A stretch of DNA of 64,000 nucleotides from Planctomycetota bacterium (GTDB lineage: Bacteria; Planctomycetota; UBA1135; UBA2386). The first letter of the stretch is position 1; each line of letters opens with the position of its first letter. The notes below the pieces were generated by a model that saw only the letters and a program-made list of their open reading frames with translations, ran no database searches and was not told the origin of the DNA. The position numbers and the translations under genes were made by a program. The stretch lies in contig JANQJF010000076.1 of the NCBI GenBank assembly GCA_028281765.1, forward strand, positions 1 through 64,000, read 5' to 3'. Positions 10,243 to 19,288 of the stretch are shown piece by piece.

Positions 10243-12438
10243 CTACCTCCGCTTCTGCCGCGCCGGCGACACGTCGAGGTCCTGGTCGTCCACTCCGCGC
10301 ACGCGATCCACGCGCACCGGCGTGCGAATGCGCCAGCCGACCGGGGCCCGCACGTTCCAACGTGGCCAGCTCTCGGTCGTCGCGTCGAAGTGGAACGTGC
10401 GCAGTGCGACCCACTGCGTGTCCCCCGTGTGGTTGGGCACTCCGATCATGAGCTGCACGTATCCGCGGCGCGGGCTGCCGGCGGCGCGGTGGGCAGCCGC
10501 CAGGTCCGGTGCGGCGATCGCCTCGTCGGGGAGCCATGCGGTCCAGTATTCGCCCAGGTCACCGCTGCGCTCGACCATGCCGACCCGACCGTCACGGGTG
10601 AGGACGTAGAGGGTGCGCCAGTCGTCGGGCGGGAGCACGACCTGGATGCCGCCATCGGCGTGGGGGAGCCAGATCGGCACGACCCCGAGGTAGACGCGCT
10701 CGCGTTGGTTGTCGATCGCGAAGCCGAGCTCGTGGTCTTTGCCGACGAACAGCACCGACTGGACTCGGTCTTCTGCTCCGTCCGCGGGAAGGTGCACGCG
10801 AATCGGCCAGCTGCCGGTGCCGCGAACGAGTTCGACGGTGAGCTCTTCGTCCGGCGAAAGGCGCTCGATCGTCTCCTCGAAGAGCTCCCCGCTGTCCAGC
10901 AGCACGCGCAGTCGATACCGATCGCCGACCTTCGGATCGAGGTCGAGCGACTCGCGTCCTCCGTGGATGCGTCCCGTGCCGGCAGCCCCGGTCTTCAGCT
11001 GGACGTATCCGAGTCGTCCGTCCACCGCCGCCACCTCGCCGTTCTCGCTCTCGAGGACGCGGACCTCGACGAGCGGCCGTCGATGCATGGCGCGAAACGC
11101 GACGACCGCGGGGGCGCGTGTCCGCTGGTCCCAGTCGTCGAACTTCAGGCCCGGCGCGAACGCGAGGACTCGATAGTCCCACTGCGACAACACGCGGACC
11201 GCCGGCCGTTCGTCGTCGCCGCACACGAGATCCTGATCCAGCACGGCGACCGTGACTTGGCCGGTTGGCGTGGGCCAGGTGCGGACGACGCCGTTGCCGC
11301 GCACGTAGGCGTTGACGCGCAGATCGACGCGATCCGACGGGTGCGTGCCGTCGACGATGATCTCGATGTTCGTGAGCTCGGGGAGCACGAGCGTCCGAGG
11401 GCCTTCGGATTCGATCTCGAACGTGACGACGAGCCCCGCGTGGACGCGGACGGCGATCGCCGTCGCGGCATCCGGCAGCATCCACTCGCCGAAGAGGCCG
11501 GTCCGCGGCGCGTCTGGCGCGAACTCCGGAGAACGCGAGATCAGCTTCGGCTCCTCGTGAGGCTCCGCCCAGTAGGGGCGTCGTGCTCCGAACGGGCGAT
11601 ACGCGAGCCCAGTGGCTGTCGATCCGTCGTGGTAGTGCAGCACTCCCGCTGTGGCCGGTGGAGGTGATGGCGTCTCGGCTGCGGCTTCGAGATCGGTCCG
11701 CTCCGTGGACCCGTCTGCGGTCGGTGCTGCCACTCGCGAGTCGATCGTGGAGCGCGCCGTGGCCGGCGCGTCGCTCGACGCCGGTCTGGCCATCTGCCAG
11801 CCGACGGCGAGGAGGACGAGTGCCGCCACGGCGGCCGCGACGGTCTTCTTCATGGCAAGGCCTCCGATGCTCAACACGAGCGCGGCTCCGAGGGGCGGGC
11901 AGATGCCGAACGGCGCGAGCAGCGCCCAGCTTCGGCGATCGCCGTAATCCGAATCGAGGTCGGCTCGCAGTCGTTCGAGACCTCGTCGCAGCCGCGTGCG
12001 GACCGTCTCGATGGGGACGCCGAGCCGACGCGCGGTTTCGCGTGGTGGCAGGTCCTCGAAGAAGCGCAGCCACACGACTTCCCGGTAGCGGTCGTCGAGT
12101 CGCAGGACGGCCTCGGTCAGCCGCTGACGGAACTCCGCGCGCTCCGCCATCTCTGCGGCGCTTGGCACGACGTCGGTCCGGTGCGACCGGCTCTCGTAGT
12201 GGCGCCGTCGCGCCGCGTCTCGACGCCGGTTGCGGGCGAAGTTCTCGATGATGCGACGCAAGTAGGTGCGGAGCGCAGCGGGGCGGTCGGGGCCGCGACT
12301 CAGAGAACGCCAGAGTCCGACCTGGACCGCGTCGTCGACGTCGTGGGGGTCGGCCAGGAGTTCGCCCGCGATGCGGCGGACCCAGCGTTCTCGTCGGAGC
12401 AGGGTGGCCGTGTCGAGGGCGTGGGTCGGGTCGGTCAT
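10243..12438 (-). CDS. ECF sigma factor fused to a membrane-anchored C-terminal domain
   Basis: 731 residues from ATG 12438. Residues about 10-80 are sigma region 2 and about 105-165 are sigma region 4, with the helix-turn-helix PPRETARRLGVPIETVRTRL. A junction motif SWALLAPFG (about 170-178) is followed by one or two hydrophobic segments (about 182-204 and 206-222). About 500 residues of beta-rich sequence follow, which should lie across the inner membrane. I do not recognise the C-terminal domain. The fusion removes the need for a separate anti-sigma factor; release would need proteolysis, or the protein may act on promoters while membrane-bound. A second fusion at 38594 shares the same plan. 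Confidence 0.85.
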   Translation of the reverse strand: MTDPTHALDTATLLRRERWVRRIAGELLADPHDVDDAVQVGLWRSLSRGPDRPAALRTYLRRIIENFARNRRRDAARRRHYESRSHRTDVVPSAAEMAERAEFRQRLTEAVLRLDDRYREVVWLRFFEDLPPRETARRLGVPIETVRTRLRRGLERLRADLDSDYGDRRSWALLAPFGICPPLGAALVLSIGGLAMKKTVAAAVAALVLLAVGWQMARPASSDAPATARSTIDSRVAAPTADGSTERTDLEAAAETPSPPPATAGVLHYHDGSTATGLAYRPFGARRPYWAEPHEEPKLISRSPEFAPDAPRTGLFGEWMLPDAATAIAVRVHAGLVVTFEIESEGPRTLVLPELTNIEIIVDGTHPSDRVDLRVNAYVRGNGVVRTWPTPTGQVTVAVLDQDLVCGDDERPAVRVLSQWDYRVLAFAPGLKFDDWDQRTRAPAVVAFRAMHRRPLVEVRVLESENGEVAAVDGRLGYVQLKTGAAGTGRIHGGRESLDLDPKVGDRYRLRVLLDSGELFEETIERLSPDEELTVELVRGTGSWPIRVHLPADGAEDRVQSVLFVGKDHELGFAIDNQRERVYLGVVPIWLPHADGGIQVVLPPDDWRTLYVLTRDGRVGMVERSGDLGEYWTAWLPDEAIAAPDLAAAHRAAGSPRRGYVQLMIGVPNHTGDTQWVALRTFHFDATTESWPRWNVRAPVGWRIRTPVRVDRVRGVDDQDLDVSPARQKRR

Positions 12439-12499
12439 GTGGGGTAGGGACACCCGACGTGGGGGGATCGGTTCAGGAGATTGGGGGGAATCGTATTTG

Positions 12500-12596
12500 T
12501 TCGGGCGTGGGCGTGGGCGGGCACGGGTCACCATCGCGCAGGCGCAGGCGCAGGCGCACGCACAGGCGCAGGCGCATGCGCAGGCGTAGCACGGGG
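12500..12596 (-). repeat. hexamer VNTR element, 8 units, copy 1
   Basis: Read on the minus strand: CCCCGTGCTACGC (12596-12584), then eight CTGCGC-like hexamers (12583-12536), then GATGGTGACCCGTGCCC and more GTGCCC/CCACGC units to about 12500. The same flanks surround two hexamers at 28305 and four at 49727. It lies just past the 3' end of the amidohydrolase gene. Confidence 0.75.
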
Positions 12597-12611
12597 GGAA
12601 GGGGAGGGCGG

Positions 12612-14321
12612 CTAGCCTTCGTACTTGACGGCGCCGCCGACGATCGTGAAGTCGATCGCCGTCTCGAGGATCTCCTCGTCGGGGCAGGTCAGGATGTCCT
12701 TCGACAGGATGACGATGTCGGCGAGCTTGCCCGGGGTCAGGGTGCCCTTGATGTCCTCTTCGAAGGCCGCCTTGGCGCACCAGATCGTGTAGGAGCGGAG
12801 TGCGTCCATCCGGCTCATGCGCTGCTCGGGGTAGAACGTGCGACCGTCCGCGAGGCGGCGGGTGACGGTCGAGTAGTAGGACTCGATCGGGCTGATCCCT
12901 TCGACCGGGGCGTCGGTGCCGTTCGTCACGAGCGCGCCGGTCTTCATCAGGCTCTGCCAGACGTAGGCGCCCGACTTCGCGCGCTCCTCACCGAGACGCG
13001 CGAGGACGTAGACCGCGTCGGACGTGCAGTGCACGCCCTGCATCGACGCGATCACGCCGAGCTTGCCGAAGCGCGGGATGTCGTCGGGATGAATGTGCTG
13101 CGCGTGTTCGATGCGCCAGCGCAGGTCCTTCTTGTCCGGGTTCGCGCGGAACTGCTTCTCGAAGATGTCGAGCACCTCGCGATTCGCGCGGTCGCCGATC
13201 GCGTGGATGCAGGCCTGCCAGCCGTGCTGCATCGCGAGGCGAGCGGTCTCGGTCACGCTCTCGACGGATGCGGTTTCGAGACCGCTGCTCGACGGGAGGT
13301 CGGCGTAGGGCTCGAGCAGCCACGCGCCGCGGGGTCCGAGTGCGCCGTCGATGCTGCGCTTGACCGCGCGGACGGTCAGATGGTCGTTCCCGTAGCCGAT
13401 CGTCTTGTACTTGGGCAGGTTCCGCGCGAGGCTCGCGTTGTTCTCCCGGATCATCATCCACAGGCGAACGTCGAGTTCGCCGCGGTCGATGATCTTCTTG
13501 AGCGCGTCGACTATGCCGAAGCTCGAGCCGGCGTCCTGGAAGCTCGTGACGCCGGCCTCCATGCACGCCTGGTCGGCGAGACGAATCGTCTTCAGGAATG
13601 CCGCTTCGACCTTTTCGGGGCTGCGGCGTACGCGGCGCCCCGAGCGCGCGCGGCTGATCAGACCCGAGGCGCGCTCGCGCAGCACGCCGGTCGGGTTGCC
13701 CTTCTCGTCGCGAAGGATCTCGCCGCCGGTTGGATCCTTGGTCGACTTCGAGATGCCGGCGAGCTCCATCGCCTTCGCGTTGACGAAGGAGGCGTGTCCA
13801 CTCGCGTGCGTCAGCACGACCGGGTTGTCGGGCGACACCGCGCTCAGCGAGTCGTGGATCGGAAAGCCCTCGACGTTGCGCTCGGGAGTGTTCGTCCACT
13901 TTTCTTGGTGCCAGCCGCGGCCGCGGATCCACTCGCCGGGTTTCGCGTTCGCCACGGCCTTCTCGACCATCGAGACGACCTCGTCCCAGCTGCTGACCTG
14001 CATGAGATCGAGTCGCTGCTTCGCTTCGCCGATGCCGGAGAAGTGGCCGTGGCCTTCGATGAAGCCGGGGATCGCGAGGCGCCCACCGAGCTCGATGACG
14101 CGGGTGGATGCGCCGACGTGCGCCTGGATCTCATTGTTCGTGCCGACGGCGACGATGCGGCCGTCGCGCGCGGCGAGTGCTTGCACCGTGCCGAGGGCGT
14201 CGTCGACCGTGACGATCTTGCCACCGCGCAGCACGAGGTCAGCCGGCTGCTGGGCAGTGATTCGCGTCGCGGGGAGGAGTGCCGCGGCGGCCGCGAACGC
14301 TCGGATCCAAGGTGTGCGCAT
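12612..14321 (-). CDS. exported amidohydrolase family 3 (YtcJ-like)
   Basis: 569 residues from ATG 14321, which gives a signal peptide ending near ITAQQP (about residue 25). The amidohydrolase/composite domain starts LVLRGGKIVTVDDALGTVQ. The metal-binding HxH lies in GFIEGHGHF, further metal or substrate His residues in CIHAIGDRAN and RIEHAQHIHPDD, and the terminal Asp in TNGTDAPVE. Members hydrolyse amide, lactone or imine bonds in ring compounds; the YtcJ branch has no general substrate. Export is unusual among amidohydrolases but common for this branch in planctomycetes. Divergent from the DUF1697 gene, 69 bases apart. Confidence 0.88.
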   Translation of the reverse strand: MRTPWIRAFAAAAALLPATRITAQQPADLVLRGGKIVTVDDALGTVQALAARDGRIVAVGTNNEIQAHVGASTRVIELGGRLAIPGFIEGHGHFSGIGEAKQRLDLMQVSSWDEVVSMVEKAVANAKPGEWIRGRGWHQEKWTNTPERNVEGFPIHDSLSAVSPDNPVVLTHASGHASFVNAKAMELAGISKSTKDPTGGEILRDEKGNPTGVLRERASGLISRARSGRRVRRSPEKVEAAFLKTIRLADQACMEAGVTSFQDAGSSFGIVDALKKIIDRGELDVRLWMMIRENNASLARNLPKYKTIGYGNDHLTVRAVKRSIDGALGPRGAWLLEPYADLPSSSGLETASVESVTETARLAMQHGWQACIHAIGDRANREVLDIFEKQFRANPDKKDLRWRIEHAQHIHPDDIPRFGKLGVIASMQGVHCTSDAVYVLARLGEERAKSGAYVWQSLMKTGALVTNGTDAPVEGISPIESYYSTVTRRLADGRTFYPEQRMSRMDALRSYTIWCAKAAFEEDIKGTLTPGKLADIVILSKDILTCPDEEILETAIDFTIVGGAVKYEG

Positions 14322-14390
14322 CGCGCGAGTGTAGCGCGGCGGACGACGCAGAGCTTGTGGGGAGACGAGTCGCGAGCGTATCGTCGTTGC

Positions 14391-14918
14391 ATGCGCTACG
14401 TGGCCTTCCTCCGCGGCATGAACCTCGGCGGCCGCAGGATCACGAACGACGAACTCTGCACGTGTTTCGTCGCTCTGGGCCTGCGCGATGTCTGGGCGTA
14501 CCAGGCGGCGGGCAACGTGGTGTTCGATTCGAGGATCACGACGTCCAAACTCGCGCGCTTGATCGAGGGCGGCCTGCGCGACGAGTTGGGTTACGACGTT
14601 CCGGTGTTCCTGCGCAGCGCCGAGGAGGTCGCGGCGATCGCGGCGGCCGAGCCGTTCTCCGATTCGCGGGGTTCGGCCGGAGGCAAGGTGCAGGTCGGCA
14701 TGCTGCGGGAGGAACCCTCGAGTTCCGCGCGCGACGCCGCGCTGAGCCACGCGACCGCCGCGGATCGACTCGCGATCCTCGGCCGAGACCTCTACTGGCT
14801 TCCGGCGGGTGGTGTGTCCGAATCCGATCTCGAGTTCCGCGCGATCGACCGCGCGCTCGGCAGCATGACTGTGCGCACACAGGGGACGATCCAGCGGCTC
14901 GCGAAGAAGCTGACGTGA
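14391..14918 (+). CDS. DUF1697 family protein
   Basis: 175 residues; the start MRYVAFLRGMNLGGRRITNDEL and the TxGxI-like ending MTVRTQGTIQRLAKKL are diagnostic of DUF1697 (YdhF/Y1697-type). Members are small cytosolic proteins of unknown function, about 170-180 residues, so this one is full length. No signal peptide or membrane segment is present. Convergent with the next gene, 34 bases apart. Confidence 0.88.
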   Translation: MRYVAFLRGMNLGGRRITNDELCTCFVALGLRDVWAYQAAGNVVFDSRITTSKLARLIEGGLRDELGYDVPVFLRSAEEVAAIAAAEPFSDSRGSAGGKVQVGMLREEPSSSARDAALSHATAADRLAILGRDLYWLPAGGVSESDLEFRAIDRALGSMTVRTQGTIQRLAKKLT

Positions 14919-14952
14919 CCGACGTTTCGGGGCATCAGCCTGCCCGAGCGGG

Positions 14953-15948
14953 CTAGGGTGCCGAGGCGACCGTGAACGACAGCGCCTGGGTCGTCGTGAT
15001 GCCGAGCGGGTTTGCCAGCAGGTCGATCTGCAGGCCCTGCATGATGAACGACTGGCCGGCCAAGTTCGCGTCCGACGCGATGGCCGCGGTCCATTGCGGC
15101 GACGCAACGTGTGGTAGAGGCTCGATGAGGAATGGAATCGTCTGCAGCTCACACTCCGCACCGAGCGCGAGCAGCGAATACGGACCGAGCGCGTCCGGGG
15201 TGCCAATCATCGCGAAGCTCGCGCTGGCGATGTGCGTCGGAAGGCCTGCGAAACCGAACTGCAGGGTTCCGCCGACCCTGGGATCGGAGCCGCCGTCGAA
15301 TACTTGAGGCATCCCATTCGACCCGGGGCAACCCTCACCGAGTTCGACGAAGGCGTTGCTGAGAAAGGCGAAGTCATCCCAGGCCGCGCCCTGTCCGAAC
15401 GAAACGAACGCAACCCGGCCGTTCCCGAGCAGTGCGGAGTAGTCACCCGGAAGGCTCAGGATCACGTCGCTCGCTTCACGAATCCGGAGTTCGGTCGGGC
15501 TCAGTGCGACGATCAGGTCGAGGTGGATCGTGCCGGTCGTGGATGGGCACGTGCCGAGTAGCTGCGCGCCCGCCGGGAGCCCGGACGATCCGAGTGGTTC
15601 CGTGATTCGATACACGCAAAGCGGGGACGACGGCACCGAACTTCGGACCAACACGAGATAGTCGGGATTTGTGCTCGTCGCGTCTCCCGGGCGATAGCCC
15701 AGCGCCAGCCCGGCAAGGCCCGGCGGACCGAGGAACCGGAACTCGCCCGCGATCACGGCGCTCGGTCCGAGAACGCACGGAGCGTACGCGATGCCGTTGT
15801 CCGGACCCTGGAACACGGCGACGTCTCCGCTCACCGACCATGACGCTCCTGCGTCAGCGACGAACGACGATGCCGGCAGCGGGCCGGCGCACTCCTGTGC
15901 CGCTCCGAGCGTCGCGAGCATTGCTGTGGTGACGATCGCGAACCTCAT
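14953..15948 (-). CDS. exported protein with shared C-terminal module (paralog B)
   Basis: 331 residues with a signal peptide ending near LGAAQEC (about residue 18). The body is a beta-rich jelly-roll-like region (about 20-205) with DNGIAYAPC and LALGYRPGD, equivalent to segments repeated twice in the upstream neighbour. A Gly-Cys motif LGEGCPGSNGMPQV (about 208-221) starts a C-terminal module of about 115 residues ending DLLANPLGITTTQALSF. The module recurs in other exported proteins of the window. The start overlaps the neighbour's stop by four bases, so the two are co-translated. Function unknown; likely a surface or periplasmic binding protein. Confidence 0.75.
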   Translation of the reverse strand: MRFAIVTTAMLATLGAAQECAGPLPASSFVADAGASWSVSGDVAVFQGPDNGIAYAPCVLGPSAVIAGEFRFLGPPGLAGLALGYRPGDATSTNPDYLVLVRSSVPSSPLCVYRITEPLGSSGLPAGAQLLGTCPSTTGTIHLDLIVALSPTELRIREASDVILSLPGDYSALLGNGRVAFVSFGQGAAWDDFAFLSNAFVELGEGCPGSNGMPQVFDGGSDPRVGGTLQFGFAGLPTHIASASFAMIGTPDALGPYSLLALGAECELQTIPFLIEPLPHVASPQWTAAIASDANLAGQSFIMQGLQIDLLANPLGITTTQALSFTVASAP

Positions 15949-17564
15949 TCCGATCCTCCGATCCGTAGGCTGGCGCTGTTGCTCGTGGTGAGTCCGAGCG
16001 GGTTTGCGAGCAAGTCGAGCTGACCGGTTTGAAACAGGTAATCCTGTCCGATCAGTGGCATGAGCGGCGGCACCTCGATCGTCCAAGTCGCACTGCCGGC
16101 GGTCGGCGTGAGCGGAACGAACACGTCGGCGCGCAGGTGCAGGGAACAACCGCTCGCGCCGACGACCGACAGGTCGATCGGGCCGGTTGGCAGGGGGCGA
16201 CCGATCATTCCAAACGCCGCGCTCACGATGCTCAGTGGCAGGTTGTCGATGGAGAGAACGAGGTTCGGTTCGACCTCCGAGATGATCGACGGGGACGGTA
16301 TCGGAGCACTCACGAAGGACATCGTGGGCACGCCGTTCGAACCCTGACAGCCGAGACCGCCCAGTTCGGCTTCGACGTTGACGAGTGTCTCGAACCGCGG
16401 TGTGGTCCAAGTCATCGACTGTCCGAAGGACACCAAGCCGATGCGCGAAGAGGAGACGTAACTCGAGAACTCACCGGTCAGGTCGACGAGGGTCTCCCAT
16501 TGCGAGCCGACTCGTTGAATGACTGTCAACTCGTTCGCATCGAAGATGATCACGAACTCCGTGAGCCCGGGCGGATGGTCATCGGACGACACATGGAGGA
16601 GCTCCGGATTCTGGAATTCACCGGACGGCGACAGAGGCTCCGTGATCCTGTAGACGAACATCGGCGAGTCGTCCGCCGCGTCGGTGATCAGCGCAAGGTA
16701 GTCAGGCTCGACGGCCGTTGCTTCGCCCGGCTCGTATCCGAGGAGGTACCCGCCCGACCCCACGCGCGGAAAGCCGAAGAGGATCGGGAAATGCACCGAG
16801 ATGGACGTGCCGCTCGAAGCCGAGAACGAGCAGTTGGTGTAGACGATGCCGTTCCCGGGAGGAAGGAACGTTGCCGAGGACGACAGATTCCACGACCCGA
16901 ACTCCAGGGAGTAGCTGCCGGAGAGCCCCTGGCATGCGGGGATGGCTTCCGGCAGGCTGAACTCGGGCAGGTCGAAGTTGGTCGGCTGTTGGAACGAGAC
17001 GAATCCGAACCGGGAGTTGCCTCCGAGATAGGTTGAGTAGTCGCCGGTCAAGTCGAAGACTGTGGTGCCACCGTCCTGCACCAGCAGTCGGTCCACGCTG
17101 AGCTCGATGGTCGCGTCGTGCGTCTGGTCGGGATTCGCCCCGGATTCCGCCAGCAGCTCGGAACCAGCGGGGACGCCATTCGCGAGCAGCGGTGCATCGA
17201 CTCGATACAGTCGCCACGGAGAGTTGCCCAGCCCACTCCGAAGCAACGCCAGGTAGTCGGGACCTGAGGAGGCATGGTCGCCGGGTTCGTAGCCGACCAC
17301 GAATCCCGCAACGCCGATTCCCGCGAAGAACGAGATCCGTGAGTCGATCGTGACGGCCTCCCCGGGTGGAGCTTCGACGACACAATCCGTGTAGACGAGT
17401 CCCGATCCGTTCCCACCAAAGCTCCACGCGGTCCCGAAGGTCTGCCACTCGGGACCTCCGAATTCCACGCTCAGGTCCGTCACGATCCCGAGGCACGTTG
17501 ACTGCGCATGTGCAGAGCCGCCGACCAGCGCGGCACAGGCCACGACGAGTTGCTTCGCGTTCAT
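15945..17564 (-). CDS. exported protein with duplicated domain and shared C-terminal module (paralog A)
   Basis: 539 residues with a signal peptide ending GGSAHAQ (about residue 21). Two copies of the roughly 190-residue beta domain are present: each has a NGSGLVYTDC or NGIVYTNC motif and a GYEPGD/GYEPGE turn. The C-terminal module starts GLGCQGSNGVPT and ends DLLANPLGLTTSNSASL. Paralog B carries one copy of the beta domain. The pair shows an internal duplication followed by gene duplication. First gene of a two-gene operon. Not assigned to a named family. Confidence 0.75.
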   Translation of the reverse strand: MNAKQLVVACAALVGGSAHAQSTCLGIVTDLSVEFGGPEWQTFGTAWSFGGNGSGLVYTDCVVEAPPGEAVTIDSRISFFAGIGVAGFVVGYEPGDHASSGPDYLALLRSGLGNSPWRLYRVDAPLLANGVPAGSELLAESGANPDQTHDATIELSVDRLLVQDGGTTVFDLTGDYSTYLGGNSRFGFVSFQQPTNFDLPEFSLPEAIPACQGLSGSYSLEFGSWNLSSSATFLPPGNGIVYTNCSFSASSGTSISVHFPILFGFPRVGSGGYLLGYEPGEATAVEPDYLALITDAADDSPMFVYRITEPLSPSGEFQNPELLHVSSDDHPPGLTEFVIIFDANELTVIQRVGSQWETLVDLTGEFSSYVSSSRIGLVSFGQSMTWTTPRFETLVNVEAELGGLGCQGSNGVPTMSFVSAPIPSPSIISEVEPNLVLSIDNLPLSIVSAAFGMIGRPLPTGPIDLSVVGASGCSLHLRADVFVPLTPTAGSATWTIEVPPLMPLIGQDYLFQTGQLDLLANPLGLTTSNSASLRIGGSE

Positions 17565-17649
17565 GGAATGTCCCCTTTCGTCCGCCAGCGCACCGAGGAA
17601 GGTGCATCCTGGCAGGGCTTAGCCTAACACAGCCGCAGTCGCGGATTAC

Positions 17650-18675
17650 CTAGAGCTCGACCTTGTGCGCTTCGCCCGCCACCTCACGCACGTAGCGCGG
17701 CACACCGAATCCCGGGAGACGCGTGCGCATCTCCGCGACGATCTCCAGCCCCCGCTCCGCGGGCACTTCGAAATGCGCCGCGCCGACGATCGGGTCGAGC
17801 TGATGTAGGTAGTAGGGCATCACGCGCGCGTCGAGCAGCCGCTTCGACAGCTCCGTCAGCGTGTCGGCGTCGTCGTTGACGTCGCGCAGGAGCACCGACT
17901 GGTTGAGCGTCGGGACGCCCGCCCGGACCAGCCGCAGCAGGGCGTCGTGGCACGAGCGATCCAGTTCGGCGGGATGGTTCGCGTGCACGACGACGGTCGG
18001 CGCGAGACGCGAGCCGTTCAGCCACGCGATCATGTCCGCGGTGACTCGGTCCGGGATCACGATCGGGAGCCGCGTGTGCACGCGCAGCCGGCGCAGGTGG
18101 GGGATCGCTTCGAGGCGCTCGACCAGCTGCGCGAGCCAGGCGTCGCTGCGCATCAGCGGGTCGCCGCCGCTGAGGATTACCTCCTCGACGTCGGGGCTGC
18201 CCGCGAGCTGCGCGAGCGCGGGCTCCCACTGCTCGAACCCGTTCGGGGTTTCGTCGTACGGGAAGTGTCGCCGGAAGCAGTAGCGGCAGGCGACCGCGCA
18301 GACCCCGGTCAGCACGAGGAGCGCGCGGCCCTCGTACTTCTGCAGCAGCCCCGGCGTCCGGGTCGCGCTCTCTTCACCGAGCGGATCGGTCGTGAAGCCT
18401 TCCGGTGACGGGGCGGCCTCGGCGTCGAGCGGCAGGACCTGTCGTAGCAGGGGGTCCGACGGGTCGCCAGGGCGGATTCGCAGGAGGTAGGCCTCCGGGA
18501 CGACGAGCGGAAACAGAGCCGCGGCCCGGCGAGCGCCGTCGCGCAGGGAGTCCGGCAGCCCGAGCCGGTCGATCAGCACGTCCGGGTCCCGCACTGCGGA
18601 GCGCAGCTGGTCCCGCCACGATTGAACTTCGTGGCTTGATGTCTTCGCGGTCTCGGTTTGAACTAGCGGATCCAA
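17650..18675 (-). CDS. epmB: EF-P beta-lysylation protein EpmB (lysine 2,3-aminomutase-like)
   Basis: 341 residues, from TTG 18675, the only start that keeps the conserved beginning SWRDQLRSAVRDPDVLIDRL. The radical-SAM cluster motif CAVACRYCFRRH (CxxxCxxC) is intact, with SGGDPLM and the PLP-region Lys near the C-terminus. EpmB converts (S)-alpha-lysine to (R)-beta-lysine, which EpmA attaches to EF-P. It is about 340 residues, the short EpmB size, and lacks the extra tail of free lysine aminomutases. It is divergent from efp with only 40 bases between starts, so a shared control region is likely. Confidence 0.92.
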   Translation of the reverse strand: MDPLVQTETAKTSSHEVQSWRDQLRSAVRDPDVLIDRLGLPDSLRDGARRAAALFPLVVPEAYLLRIRPGDPSDPLLRQVLPLDAEAAPSPEGFTTDPLGEESATRTPGLLQKYEGRALLVLTGVCAVACRYCFRRHFPYDETPNGFEQWEPALAQLAGSPDVEEVILSGGDPLMRSDAWLAQLVERLEAIPHLRRLRVHTRLPIVIPDRVTADMIAWLNGSRLAPTVVVHANHPAELDRSCHDALLRLVRAGVPTLNQSVLLRDVNDDADTLTELSKRLLDARVMPYYLHQLDPIVGAAHFEVPAERGLEIVAEMRTRLPGFGVPRYVREVAGEAHKVEL

Positions 18676-18715
18676 CGGCGCGTCCGATTATCGATTAGCC
18701 GACAGCCGACTCGAA

Positions 18716-19288
18716 ATGCCAACTTACAACACCAGTCAGTTCAAGCGTGGTCTGAAGGTGCAGCTCGAAGGTGAGCCGTACTCGATGATCGAGATGGAGT
18801 TCAACAAGCCGGGCAAGGGCCAGGCCGTCTACAAGACGAAGTTGAAGAACCTCCTCAACGGCCGGATCCTCGACCGCACCTACAAGAACGGTGAGTCGCT
18901 CGAAGCCGCCGACGTCGAGGAACGCACGCTGCAGTACCTGTATCAGGACGGCACATACTTCCACTTCATGAACCCCGATTCGTTCGAACAGTACGAAGTG
19001 TCGGCGGAGTCGCTCGGTGATCTCGGCAAGTTCCTCGTCGAGGAAGCGACCTGTGACGTGATCTTCTGGAACGGGTCGCCGATCTCGGTGACGCCTCCCG
19101 CGCACGTCGAGCTCAAAGTCACCTACACCGAGCCCGGCGCGAAGGGCAACTCGACCGGCAACGTGCAAAAGCCCGCGACGGTGCACACCGGCGCCGAACT
19201 GATGGTGCCGATCTTCATCAACGTCGACGACGTGATCCGCGTCGACACGCGCACCGGCGAATACATCGAGCGCGTCTCGAAGTCCTGA
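18716..19288 (+). CDS. efp: elongation factor P
   Basis: 190 residues, the standard EF-P length, with three beta domains. The modification loop is KPGKGQA with the target Lys at position 34, the residue beta-lysylated by EpmA/EpmB. EF-P binds the ribosome between P and E sites and relieves stalling at consecutive prolines. Many proteins of this window have Pro-rich linkers, which fits a need for active EF-P. The stop shares one base with the epmA ATG (TGATG). Confidence 0.97.
   Translation: MPTYNTSQFKRGLKVQLEGEPYSMIEMEFNKPGKGQAVYKTKLKNLLNGRILDRTYKNGESLEAADVEERTLQYLYQDGTYFHFMNPDSFEQYEVSAESLGDLGKFLVEEATCDVIFWNGSPISVTPPAHVELKVTYTEPGAKGNSTGNVQKPATVHTGAELMVPIFINVDDVIRVDTRTGEYIERVSKS

Noticed and set aside
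12536-12590. Possible CRISPR array
   Set aside because: The repeats are 6-base units without spacers, and no cas gene is present.
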